Below are positions 26,320 through 34,711 of a DNA stretch of 64,000 nt, one piece after another. Under the pieces are notes generated by a model. That model did not search any database, had not been told where the DNA came from, and saw nothing but the letters and a program-made list of their open reading frames with translations. The stretch is from Bin5 sp965204705 (lineage in GTDB: Bacteria; Chloroflexota; Anaerolineae; Caldilineales; Caldilineaceae). Position 1 is the stretch's first letter. The number at the start of each line of letters is the position of its first letter. The stretch spans positions 992,001-1,056,000 of the forward strand of contig OZ242006.1 of NCBI GenBank assembly GCA_965204705.1, in the 5' to 3' direction. The position numbers and the translations under genes were made by a program.

Positions 26320-27615
26320 CTATACCCGCACCAACCCTTCGATCGCCTCACCCCAGGCCAGCAGCCGCTCATCTGCGCCAAACGGCGCGCAGAACTGCAC
26401 CGCCAGCGGCAGCCCGTTCTCCGCTTCGCCCGCCGGAATCGACAGCGCAGGCACCCCCGCATTCGTCCACGGCAAATTCATGATCGGGTTGCCCGTAGCG
26501 TGGATCCCGTGCGGCGCGGGTCCCGTCGCCGAAGGCGCAATCCACAGATCCGCCCCCGCCGCAAGCAGCGCCTCCTCCATCGAATGTCGCAGACGCAACT
26601 GGTCCGCCCGTATGTCGTCCCGTTCCTCGTCAGAGATCGTCGCCCCCGTCCGCATGATCTCGTGCATATGCACACTGTACCGGTCCGAATGCTCCTCGTA
26701 CCAGTCCTTGTGAATCTCCGCGACTTCCACCGCAGTCAGGCGGCGGTGCCGCTTGTTGAGCTCCGCATAGTTCGGGAAGAACGGGATCCGTCTAATACCG
26801 AACCCTTCCCCGGCCAACCGCTCCAACGTCTCCTCGAAATGCTGCCGGCCGATCTCCTCCGCCTCATCCAGATAAGGCCCGTCCGGAACGGCCAGGACCG
26901 GCAGACTGTCGGAAGGCGCGCCCACTCCGCCTTCCCAATCCTGGCACAACGCCGAGCACGCCAGCCTCATCGTCGCCACATCCTGTGTAAAGAGCCCAAT
27001 ATGGTCCACAGACGGCGAGAAAAAGAGCATGTCAGCCGTGGGAATACGGTCATAGCTGGGCTTGAAGCCGATGGTCCCGCAGAAGGCCGCCGGGCGAATG
27101 ACCGAGCCAATCGTCTGCGTACCCAGCGCCAACGGATAGAATCCTGCCGCCACGCCCGCGGCCGAACCGCTGCTCGATCCCCCCGGCGTATGTTCCAGAT
27201 TGTGCGGGTTGCGCGTCGGGCCCGGCTGGAAGTAGGCGAACTCGGTGGTGACCGCCTTGCCCGCAATCAGCGCGCCGTTCCGCCTCAGAAGCTTGACGAC
27301 CGCCGATTCCGGGCCGGCAAACAACGACGCCGGCAGCTTCGAACCCGCCTTCGTGGGAAATCCATCCACACGGAAGAAATCCTTCACCCCCACCAGCAGC
27401 CCGAACAGAGGCGGCCGCCCCTCCTTGTCGGGGAAGCGTGCCAGCAGCGCTTCCGCCTCACTCAGCAGCCTCTCCCGCCGCGCCGGCTCCGGCAAGAGCG
27501 CCTGGATCTGTGGGTCCTCAGCGTCGACCCGGTCGCAGATCGCCTCGACGTGCGCAATCAGGTCAACCTCGCCGCTACGCAGCGCGGCCGGGCTTGGAAA
27601 TCCTCTCTCGGGCAT
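26320..27615 (-). CDS. Amidase signature family protein
   Basis: 431 residues from ATG 27615 (an upstream frame start at 27657 is less likely). The Ser-Ser-Lys triad is visible: Lys78 in LVGVKDF, the cis-Ser in TPGGSSSGSAAGVAAG (147-149) and the nucleophile Ser171 in TQTIGSVIRPAAFCG. It hydrolyses an amide bond; the substrate cannot be predicted. GatB/GatC are not nearby, so a role as GatA is unlikely. It lies between the fused aldolase/dehydrogenase and the Kelch lipoprotein in a compact minus-strand run. Confidence 0.9.
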   Translation of the reverse strand: MPERGFPSPAALRSGEVDLIAHVEAICDRVDAEDPQIQALLPEPARRERLLSEAEALLARFPDKEGRPPLFGLLVGVKDFFRVDGFPTKAGSKLPASLFAGPESAVVKLLRRNGALIAGKAVTTEFAYFQPGPTRNPHNLEHTPGGSSSGSAAGVAAGFYPLALGTQTIGSVIRPAAFCGTIGFKPSYDRIPTADMLFFSPSVDHIGLFTQDVATMRLACSALCQDWEGGVGAPSDSLPVLAVPDGPYLDEAEEIGRQHFEETLERLAGEGFGIRRIPFFPNYAELNKRHRRLTAVEVAEIHKDWYEEHSDRYSVHMHEIMRTGATISDEERDDIRADQLRLRHSMEEALLAAGADLWIAPSATGPAPHGIHATGNPIMNLPWTNAGVPALSIPAGEAENGLPLAVQFCAPFGADERLLAWGEAIEGLVRV

Positions 27616-27687
27616 CGAAATTTCTCCGGTGTCGCACAATTTTCGCCAGTCTCTCAAGGCTGCGTTCGCCCCGCTCCGTCCACGAAG

Positions 27688-29877
27688 CTAACGCAGGAAC
27701 GCCTCCACCAGCCCGCCATCCACGTTCAGAATCTGGCCCGTCGTCTTGGCAAGCGCCCCGCTCATCAGCAGATAGGCCGCCTCGGCCTGGTCCTCCGGCA
27801 GAATCGCCTGCTTCGTCAACGTGCGCTGGGCATAAAACTCTGCCAGCCGGTCTCGCAGAGCATCCGTATCCTCTGTCTCGCTAAAGGGAAGGTCATACTT
27901 CTGCAGACCCGAAATCACACGCTCCCTCGGGAACATCGAGCTGCCCGTCACAACCGTTGCCGGGGCCAGCCCGTTAACCCGCACGTTCGGCGCCAGTTCG
28001 ATCGCCAGCTCGCGCACCAAATGGTTCGCCGCCGCCTTGCTCGTGTCGTAGGCCAGCGAGCCCTTCTTGGCCACCGCGCCGTTGACACTGGTCGCAATCA
28101 CCAGCGAGCCGGGCAGCCCCTGCGCCTCCCAAATCTTGCGCGCCTCGTCCGCAACAATGTACGCGCCCTTCACGTTCACGTCGAAAGTCGTGTCCCACTT
28201 CTCATCCGGAATCTGGCCGCTCGCATCCGGCGGGTAGTAGTAACCTGCCGTGATCACCAAATGGTCGATCCCGCCATAGGCCAGCACCGTCTGCTTGAAC
28301 AGCGCCTGCACACTGGCCCGGTCGCCCGCATCCACGCCCAGCCCGATCGCCGGCCCGCACGCCGAGATGCCCGTCCCTGCCACGCCGATGCCGACCCCGT
28401 AGATTCCGGTCAGCTCGTCCGCAGTCGCCTGCGCTGCCTCCGCGTTCAGGTCCGCGCACACCACATGCGCGCCCTCCTCCGCCACCCTGTGCGCGATCGC
28501 CTTGCCGATGCCGCTGCCCGCACCGACCACAACCACCACGTTGCGCGCCAGCTCCTGTTCCGGCGGCATCCGCCGCAGCTTCGCCTCCTCCAGCAGCCAG
28601 TACTCGATGTCAAAGGCCTCCTGCTTAGGCAGCGCCACGTACCTGCTGACCGTCTCCGCGCCCCGCATCACCTCCACCGCGCAGTTGTAGAACTCCGCCG
28701 TCACTCGGCTCTCGCTCTTGTTCTTGCCCCACGCGATCATGCCCACCCCCGGAACGAGAATCACCGTCGGGTTCGGGTCCCGCATCGCCGGCGAATCGGC
28801 ATGCCTGTGGGCACTGTAATAGTCGGCATAATCCTGCCGGTACGTGGCCAGCCCGCTTTCCAACGCCCCCAACAGCGCCTCCACATCCCTCGTCCGCGGA
28901 TCCCAGTCCACGTAAAGCGGCTTGATCTTGGTGCGCAGGAAATGGTCGGGACACGAAGTCCCCAGTTCGGCGAGCCGCGCCGCGTCATGGCTGTTGACGA
29001 ACCGCAGAATCGCCTCGTCCGCCTGCACCGTGCCCACAAACACGTTCTCCTGGCTGACCATGCCCCGCAGCGCCGGCAGCAATGTCGCCAGCAGCGCCTC
29101 CCGCTCGTCTTCGCCAAGCGCCGCATATTTCTGGCCGCCAAATGTCTCTGCGCCCTTGTCCCGGCTCTCGATGTATTGGGCCGCTTTCTCGATTATATCC
29201 AGGCTCAACTCGTAGCAGGCCTTGTCGTCCCCGGCCCAGTTGATCAGCCCGTGCCCGCCCATCATGATGCCTTCCATATCCGGATCCGCCGCCGCAATAT
29301 CCCCCATCACCAGCCCCAGCTCGAAGCCCGGCCGCTGCCACTCCACCCAGCCCAGCTGATCGCCGAATATCTCAGCCGTCAGCGCCTCGCCGTCCTCGGC
29401 AGCCGCGATCGCGATCACCGCGTTGGGATGCGTGTGGTCCACGATAGCGGCCGGGATAAACGCGTGCAACGGCGTGTCGATCGAAGAGGCCCTCGGGTTC
29501 AGGTCGTAGACGCAGTGAAGATACTTCCCAACCATTTCATCCTCGATCGGCGTCTTGACCCCCTTCTCGTCAGCCGCATCGTATATCGCCCGCAGCTGCC
29601 GGATCTTGTCCATGTACAGCGACGAGAAGTTCTCCCGCTTCGAAGTGCGCAGATCGCCGCCCGATCCCTTAACCCACAACACCTCGACCGACTCGCCCGT
29701 AAGCGGGTCGGTTTCCATATACTTGGATGACGTGTTGCCGCCCCCGGTGTTGGTAATCCGCAGGTCCTGGCCAAGCAAATTGGAACGGTAGACGAGCCGG
29801 CCCACCGGATCGAGCCCGGCCGCCGTCTCATCGTCCCACAAGTTGGATACGTGTCGATAGTCGCTGCGTGCAGTCAT
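27688..29877 (-). CDS. Fused class II aldolase/short-chain dehydrogenase (rhamnulose-1-P aldolase/lactaldehyde dehydrogenase type)
   Basis: 729 residues from ATG 29877. The N-terminal 450 residues are a RhaD/FucA-like zinc aldolase (LRITNTGGGNTSSKY, metal ligands in VDHTHPN at 147-152 and in MGGHGLINW). The C-terminal 260 residues are an SDR with the Rossmann motif VVGAGSGIGKA and active-site YDTSK. Fusions of this layout split rhamnulose- or related ketose-1-phosphates into DHAP and lactaldehyde and then reduce or oxidise the aldehyde. No rhamnose isomerase or kinase is beside it, so the sugar is uncertain. Confidence 0.92.
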   Translation of the reverse strand: MTARSDYRHVSNLWDDETAAGLDPVGRLVYRSNLLGQDLRITNTGGGNTSSKYMETDPLTGESVEVLWVKGSGGDLRTSKRENFSSLYMDKIRQLRAIYDAADEKGVKTPIEDEMVGKYLHCVYDLNPRASSIDTPLHAFIPAAIVDHTHPNAVIAIAAAEDGEALTAEIFGDQLGWVEWQRPGFELGLVMGDIAAADPDMEGIMMGGHGLINWAGDDKACYELSLDIIEKAAQYIESRDKGAETFGGQKYAALGEDEREALLATLLPALRGMVSQENVFVGTVQADEAILRFVNSHDAARLAELGTSCPDHFLRTKIKPLYVDWDPRTRDVEALLGALESGLATYRQDYADYYSAHRHADSPAMRDPNPTVILVPGVGMIAWGKNKSESRVTAEFYNCAVEVMRGAETVSRYVALPKQEAFDIEYWLLEEAKLRRMPPEQELARNVVVVVGAGSGIGKAIAHRVAEEGAHVVCADLNAEAAQATADELTGIYGVGIGVAGTGISACGPAIGLGVDAGDRASVQALFKQTVLAYGGIDHLVITAGYYYPPDASGQIPDEKWDTTFDVNVKGAYIVADEARKIWEAQGLPGSLVIATSVNGAVAKKGSLAYDTSKAAANHLVRELAIELAPNVRVNGLAPATVVTGSSMFPRERVISGLQKYDLPFSETEDTDALRDRLAEFYAQRTLTKQAILPEDQAEAAYLLMSGALAKTTGQILNVDGGLVEAFLR

Positions 29878-30048
29878 GTCAAGACTCCGAAAATGTAGAA
29901 AAAGACCGGTGGCCAGTGCCCCGTGTCCGGTAGAAAAAGTAATATCGCCGGCCGCCAGTCTCCGGCACCCGGCCACTGCAGTTGGCAGTGTAGCAGAAAG
30001 CGAAAGCCAGCGCTAACAATTGGCCTGCAGCGAGAGGGCGGCCGAGTC

Positions 30049-30077
30049 TGGACGCGCGGGTCCGGCTCTGTTACAAT
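30049..30077 (+). promoter_or_regulatory. Promoter-like sequence before a small membrane protein
   Basis: TGGACG (30049-30054), 17 bases, TACAAT (30072-30077). Four of six and five of six bases match the sigma-70 consensus. Confidence 0.35.
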
Positions 30078-30108
30078 TTCGCTGCTGTGTAACCCGTCAA
30101 TTTGCCTG

Positions 30109-30480
30109 ATGCAAGGCACAATTCAGGCTTCGACAACTGGTCCTGTCGAGCCGTTGTCCCTCAGTTCCATGTCACTAGAATTCTGGCGCAATCTGTCCGT
30201 CGTCTGGATCTCGATCCACATCTTCCTTCTCTGCCTGATTCCACTGGCCATCGCATTTCTGGCCGTGCAAGGCATGAGATGGGTGCTGGGCGGAGCGCAG
30301 TCCGGTCTCGAAAACCTTCAGGACGCCAGCAGCAAAGCCCGCGCCAAAACCGAACAGACCGCCGCGCAGGTAACTTCAGCCGTAATCCAAGGCCAAAGCA
30401 AAGCCGAGAGATCCCAGGCTACTCTCAAACAGCTGTTACAGCGCACGGACCCAACGCCCCCCTCCTCCCCAAAAAAGTAA
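30109..30480 (+). CDS. Small membrane protein of unknown function
   Basis: 123 residues from ATG 30109 (ATG 30169 is possible). One hydrophobic stretch (VWISIHIFLLCLIPLAIAFLAV) forms one long or two short membrane segments. A polar, Lys/Gln/Ala-rich tail follows (KARAKTEQTAAQVTSAVIQG), probably helical and cytoplasmic. No family recognised. It is monocistronic, divergent from the aldolase gene, and followed by repeats. Confidence 0.6.
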   Translation: MQGTIQASTTGPVEPLSLSSMSLEFWRNLSVVWISIHIFLLCLIPLAIAFLAVQGMRWVLGGAQSGLENLQDASSKARAKTEQTAAQVTSAVIQGQSKAERSQATLKQLLQRTDPTPPSSPKK

Positions 30481-30691
30481 TCGCTCCATCCACCAACGTT
30501 CAACTGCTCACCAACGCCCCCTGCTGGCAACCGACCGATGTGGACAATAGGTAAGGTTGAGGCCTACGACCGGTGCAAGACAACCCGCGCGCTTCCTACC
30601 ACCTTCTGTCAGTCCCGTGGTGTTCCACAGAAATCAAAAACATACTAAGTCTTCGTCTGTTCGCGACCGGTCGTGAACAGCCCGCGCCATC

Positions 30692-30786
30692 TCTGACCAC
30701 TGATCACTGATCACTGACCACTGCAGTTGTGCGGTCGGGCCTTCGGCCCTCCCTTGTGCGGGGGGACTCCCCCCGCAACGCCCCCC
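30692..30786 (+). repeat. REP-like modular hairpin repeat, copy 3
   Basis: TGACCACTGATCACTGATCACTGACCAC, CTGCAGTT, GGGCC-TTC-GGCCC, then GCGGGGGG-ACT-CCCCCCGC and GCAACGCCCCCC, in the same order as the other copies. It lies downstream of the small membrane protein. Confidence 0.8.
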
Positions 30787-30890
30787 TTCAAAACCCGTCC
30801 CACCCAAGTCGTACTGTTCCCCGGCCCTTCTCCCCCTCTCCTCCGCAGTTCTCCCCCACAATGAATTCCTCCATCAGCCCCCCGCCGGTC

Positions 30891-31060
30891 GCCAGCCATC
30901 CTGCGAATCCCCAAGAATCCTGCAAATCCTGCTCCAGACAGCGCAGACCCCCCGCCCCCCGCCAGCCATCCTGCAAATCCTGCTCCAGACAGCGCAGACG
31001 CCCCCCGCCCCCCGCCAGCCATCCTGCAAATCCTGCTCCAGACAGCGCAAAACGCCCCCG
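30891..31060 (+). repeat. 53-bp tandem repeat with AATCCTGCAAATCCTG words
   Basis: Three units begin GCCAGCCATCCTG at 30891, 30961 and 31014. The last two are 53 bp apart and nearly identical, each with TGCTCCAGACAGCGC and a C-rich spacer. The first has a 17-bp insertion. Not a CRISPR array: too few units and the spacers repeat. Confidence 0.75.
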
Positions 31061-31193
31061 CCAAGGATGCTTGCCCGGCGCGCCTACCAGTCTTGAAAGA
31101 GTCAACCGGTCAGGTTGTCGCTGCCTCCCGCAGCTAGGATAAATCGCCTCGGCCAGGAAACGATATGGCAATTCCTGGTTAAATAATGTTATT

Positions 31194-31224
31194 TTGAACT
31201 GCAAACTGGAGTGGCTATAATAGC
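31194..31224 (+). promoter_or_regulatory. Promoter with a dyad over the -10
   Basis: TTGAAC (31194-31199), a 16-base spacer and perfect TATAAT (31216-31221). The -10 lies within the palindrome GCTAT-A-ATAGC (31214-31224), which may be a repressor site. It is about 100 bases before the binding-protein start. Confidence 0.6.
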
Positions 31225-31318
31225 TCAGTATCAGCTTGGTATGCTTCAACCCGTCGCCCGTGCCTGAACAATTTGAAATCAAGTATCAGTGCAGTCACCA
31301 AAGAGGAGGCGAGCAGCC

Positions 31319-32734
31319 ATGAAAGAGGTACAACCCAACGACAGCGTCCGCTACGACACTGCAGGTTCACCAAAGCTCAGCCGGCGCGCCCTGATGCGCG
31401 GGATGGCCGTAGGCCTCGGCGGCCTGGCCATGACCTCGCTGGCAGCCTGCGCTCCGGCCGCAGAACCGGCCGCCGAAGAAGGCATGGATGAAGAGGCAGC
31501 CCCCGCCCCCATGCAGGAAACAATCGTCATGTGGTATGACCTGGGTGCGTCCGACGCCCAAGTCTGGGAACGCTTCTGCGCAAACTACAACGAGGTCAAT
31601 GAACATCCGGACATCACCCTCGAGTATGAGCAGGTCGGCGGCGGTGAAATGGGGACGAAGATCATGGCCTCCATCGCCACCGGTGACCCGCCTGATATCT
31701 CTTTCCGCACCATGAACGATGTCGCCGTCTGGCATCAGGCCGGCGGGCTTACCCCTCTGGACGACCTGATGGAGACGGTGGGCCTCGATCTGGACGACTT
31801 CCTGCCCCAGTATATCGAGTGGTCTTCTATCGACGGGGAACTCTATTCCATTACGATGGATATTCTCCCACTCGCCGCCCTGATCAATGCCGGCCACGCC
31901 GAAGAAGCCGGCTTGGACATCAGCAATCCACCTGCCGACGGCCCCTCCCTGATCGAGTGGTCCAAGGCGATGACCGTAAAGGAAGGGGACCAGATCACCC
32001 GCTCAGGGTTCCTCATGACCGGCTCCAGCGTGCAGCCCAACGTGGTCTTCGGCATCATCGCCCAGCAGCTCGGCGCCCAACCCCTCAACGCAGACCGCTC
32101 GTCCGTCACCTTCAACGACACCGACGCTCCGATTGCTGCCGCGCAATGGGTGCTGGATACCTTCGACGAGCACGAGATGTCATCCCGCGACGTCGCCGAT
32201 CGCTACGGTGCATTCGGCCAGCAGGTGGGGTCCATCTTCTGGACCGGCCCGTGGACGCTCTTCGGCTACGTGAATACTGAGGGCCTTGACTTCATCACTG
32301 CGCCGGTTTCGCTCATTGGCGACACGCTGACAACCGAGGCCCGCGAGTACGGCCTCGCGCTCTTCACCGCCGACGGCCGCACCGAAGATCATCTGGTCGC
32401 GGGAGCCAAGGTAATCAAATGGTTCTCGGACAACTGCATGCTGTGGGTGACCGAAGGACGCGGCGCCCCGCCCCGGCGCTCCATTCTCGACGATCCCGAT
32501 TACATGACCCTTGGCCTCGACTGGGAACTGCGCAAACCCTTTGCCGAAGCCGTCGAATACAGCTTCTTCGACTATCTGAACATGGTCGACGGCGGCGAGT
32601 TTGCCTTCTATGCCGGCAGCAGTTCAACCGTGCCCAAGGCCATGGATCCGGTATGGTCACGCGAGAAGAGCATCGAAGAAGGCTTGGCCGATCTGGAAGC
32701 GGCCTGGCAGAAGATACTGGATGATCGCAGCTGA
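31319..32734 (+). CDS. Sugar ABC transporter substrate-binding lipoprotein (CUT1)
   Basis: 471 residues from ATG 31319, set by AGGAGG at 31303-31308. Twin-arginine signal (LSRRALMRGMAVGLGG), lipobox LAAC with Cys44 and an Ala/Glu linker. The mature part begins ETIVMWYDLGASDAQVWERF. It is followed by two permeases and a sialidase-like protein, so the ligand may be a sugar released from glycans. Confidence 0.92.
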   Translation: MKEVQPNDSVRYDTAGSPKLSRRALMRGMAVGLGGLAMTSLAACAPAAEPAAEEGMDEEAAPAPMQETIVMWYDLGASDAQVWERFCANYNEVNEHPDITLEYEQVGGGEMGTKIMASIATGDPPDISFRTMNDVAVWHQAGGLTPLDDLMETVGLDLDDFLPQYIEWSSIDGELYSITMDILPLAALINAGHAEEAGLDISNPPADGPSLIEWSKAMTVKEGDQITRSGFLMTGSSVQPNVVFGIIAQQLGAQPLNADRSSVTFNDTDAPIAAAQWVLDTFDEHEMSSRDVADRYGAFGQQVGSIFWTGPWTLFGYVNTEGLDFITAPVSLIGDTLTTEAREYGLALFTADGRTEDHLVAGAKVIKWFSDNCMLWVTEGRGAPPRRSILDDPDYMTLGLDWELRKPFAEAVEYSFFDYLNMVDGGEFAFYAGSSSTVPKAMDPVWSREKSIEEGLADLEAAWQKILDDRS

Positions 32735-32745
32735 TAAATGCCAAC

Positions 32746-32790
32746 AGTCCGGGCAGAATGGTTAGCGACGGGTAACATTCTGCCCGGACT
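32746..32790 (+). terminator. Long hairpin after the binding-protein gene
   Basis: A perfect 15-bp stem (AGTCCGGGCAGAATG with CATTCTGCCCGGACT) closes a 15-base loop in the 79-base gap to the permease. No T-run, so partial termination or mRNA protection is more likely. Confidence 0.65.
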
Positions 32791-32813
32791 CCCTGTAACC
32801 GAGAACTCTGTGC

Positions 32814-33743
32814 ATGACCCACCTTGCAGACAGAGCCGCGTCAGACAGTTGGCTTTCCCGACTCTCCAGAATCAGATACCGTGGACGCCGCGTTGATTGG
32901 CAGGCGTACCTCTTCATTCTGCCGTTCGCTCTCATCTTCATAGTTATTACCCTCCTCCCCATATTCTTCGGAATCTACATCAGCTTCAACGAATGGGGTA
33001 TTGTCGGCGACCCGGAATGGGTCGGGCTCGACAACTTCCGCGAAGCAATGAAGGATGACTGGATCCCCAAGGTCTGGGGCAATACCTTTCAGATGGCCGC
33101 TCTCGTTGTGCCGGGAACCGTAATCGTTGCCCTGTTGATGGCGCTCTGGATCAACCGCGAACAGTGGCTGTCGGGCCCGATCCGGACAGCCTTTTTCGCG
33201 CCCCATGTCGTCGCCATCACCGTCACCGCCATCATCTGGATCTGGATTTTCGAGAAAGAGACCGGTCTTCTTAACCTGGCGATCTATGGCATCGGAATCC
33301 CCAAACAGGGTTGGTTGACAACAAGCAAGTGGGTGATCCAGTCGATCTCCCTTGTCACCATCTGGCAGGCAGTGGGATTCCACATGGTAATCCTTCTGGC
33401 CGGACTCAAAGAGATTCCTGCCGAATTGGGAGAAGCGGCCGTCATCGACGGTGCCTCAGCCTGGCAGGCGTTCTGGCGCATAACCCTTCCGCTCCTGACT
33501 CCGGCGCTGGGGCTGGTCATTACACTCGAAATCATCAGCGCCTTCCGTATCTTCGGCCAGGTCTACCTTATGACGGGCGGCGGTCCGGGCGGGCATTCAG
33601 CCACCATCGTTTCCTATATCTACCATGAGGGATTCGTCCGCTTCCGTCTCGGCTTTGCCGCCGCTCTTTCTCTCCTCCTATTCTTAACAATTCTCTTGTT
33701 TACCCTCCTGCGGGCGCGTCTGGTGAGGGAACATAGCAATTAA
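32814..33743 (+). CDS. Sugar ABC transporter permease (MalF type)
   Basis: 309 residues. The first membrane segment is LFILPFALIFIVITLLPIFFGIYISF; the EAA loop is LGEAAVIDGASAWQAFWRITLPLL; LMTGGGPGG and a C-terminal LRARLVREHSN are typical. It pairs with the protein at 33765. Start ATG 32814 lies shortly after the hairpin, with no strong Shine-Dalgarno visible. Confidence 0.92.
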   Translation: MTHLADRAASDSWLSRLSRIRYRGRRVDWQAYLFILPFALIFIVITLLPIFFGIYISFNEWGIVGDPEWVGLDNFREAMKDDWIPKVWGNTFQMAALVVPGTVIVALLMALWINREQWLSGPIRTAFFAPHVVAITVTAIIWIWIFEKETGLLNLAIYGIGIPKQGWLTTSKWVIQSISLVTIWQAVGFHMVILLAGLKEIPAELGEAAVIDGASAWQAFWRITLPLLTPALGLVITLEIISAFRIFGQVYLMTGGGPGGHSATIVSYIYHEGFVRFRLGFAAALSLLLFLTILLFTLLRARLVREHSN

Positions 33744-33764
33744 ATCCCAAAGCCCATTCCGATC

Positions 33765-34640
33765 ATGTCCAACCTGAGCCTCAGCACTCTCTATAACCAA
33801 ACGTCGCTGCGTTTCATCCGCACCTTCATAATCTGGTTGCCAGGTGCGGTTGTGGCTCTCCTCTGGCTGTTCCCGCTCTACTGGATGCTCAACACCTCAG
33901 TCAAGCCCGATCGACTGATCATGGCCGGCATAGACCTGATTCCCACCGAAATAACCTTTGAGCATTACCGGACTGTGGTCGCCGACACACCCGTAATTCG
34001 CTGGTTCATAAACAGTATAGTGACCTCGGTCTGTGTTGTCGCCGGCAGCCTCGTGTTGGGGTCACTGACAGGCTTTGCTCTGGCGAGGATGCACTTCCCG
34101 GGACGTTCCGTTATCTTCTGGCTGCTGATCAGTTCCTTGATGATCCCGCCCGAGATGAGTATCGTTCCACTCTTTATCGGTGTCTTGCGACTGGAAGTCC
34201 AGGACAGTTTCATTTCCCTGATCATTCCGCCCCTGGCCAGTGTCTTCCCGGTCTATCTGTATCGTCAGTTCTTTCTCTCCTTTCCGCGTGAGCTGGAGGA
34301 CGCGGCCGCCATCGACGGATGCAGCCGTCTTGGCACCTTTCTCCGCGTGGCGCTGCCACTGGCAAGACCCGCTACCCTGGCCGGCGCCATCCTCATCTTC
34401 ACCAGCAACTGGAACTCCTTTCTCTGGCCGCTGCTGGTCGCCTTCAAAACGGAGTGGAAAACGCTGCCCGTGGGCATGGCCTTCTACACCCGTCTGGACA
34501 TTCAAGGGACCTCCACACAGAGCGGCTACGGCGAAGCCATGGCAGCTGTCGCCATCGTCGCCCTGCCTACACTGATATTCTTTCTCATCCTCCAACGTTA
34601 CTTCATAGAAGGGGTCACCCAGGTAGGCATCAAGGGCTGA
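33765..34640 (+). CDS. Sugar ABC transporter permease (MalG type)
   Basis: 291 residues, 21 bases after the first permease. It has the MalG-like LFPLYWMLNTSVKPD near the start, EAA-loop equivalent LEDAAAIDGCSRLGTFLRVALPLA, SNWNSFLWPLLVA and the tail IEGVTQVGIKG. No ATPase gene follows. Confidence 0.92.
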   Translation: MSNLSLSTLYNQTSLRFIRTFIIWLPGAVVALLWLFPLYWMLNTSVKPDRLIMAGIDLIPTEITFEHYRTVVADTPVIRWFINSIVTSVCVVAGSLVLGSLTGFALARMHFPGRSVIFWLLISSLMIPPEMSIVPLFIGVLRLEVQDSFISLIIPPLASVFPVYLYRQFFLSFPRELEDAAAIDGCSRLGTFLRVALPLARPATLAGAILIFTSNWNSFLWPLLVAFKTEWKTLPVGMAFYTRLDIQGTSTQSGYGEAMAAVAIVALPTLIFFLILQRYFIEGVTQVGIKG

Positions 34641-34711
34641 CTTCAAATTCGCAACGCCCCTTCGTGAGCCCGTCAATTGAGCCGGCAAGGTGAAAGGCAG
34701 AGGACGCCAAA

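Noticed and set aside
26143..29730. 1195-codon open frame on the plus strand
   Set aside because: It is antisense to the amidase and the aldolase/dehydrogenase, both with clear catalytic motifs. Its protein is Arg/His/Pro-rich without a family, as expected for the shadow of GC-rich codons.
30891..31060. CRISPR-like array
   Set aside because: Only three units, uneven spacing, and the spacers are C-rich copies of each other; no cas genes.
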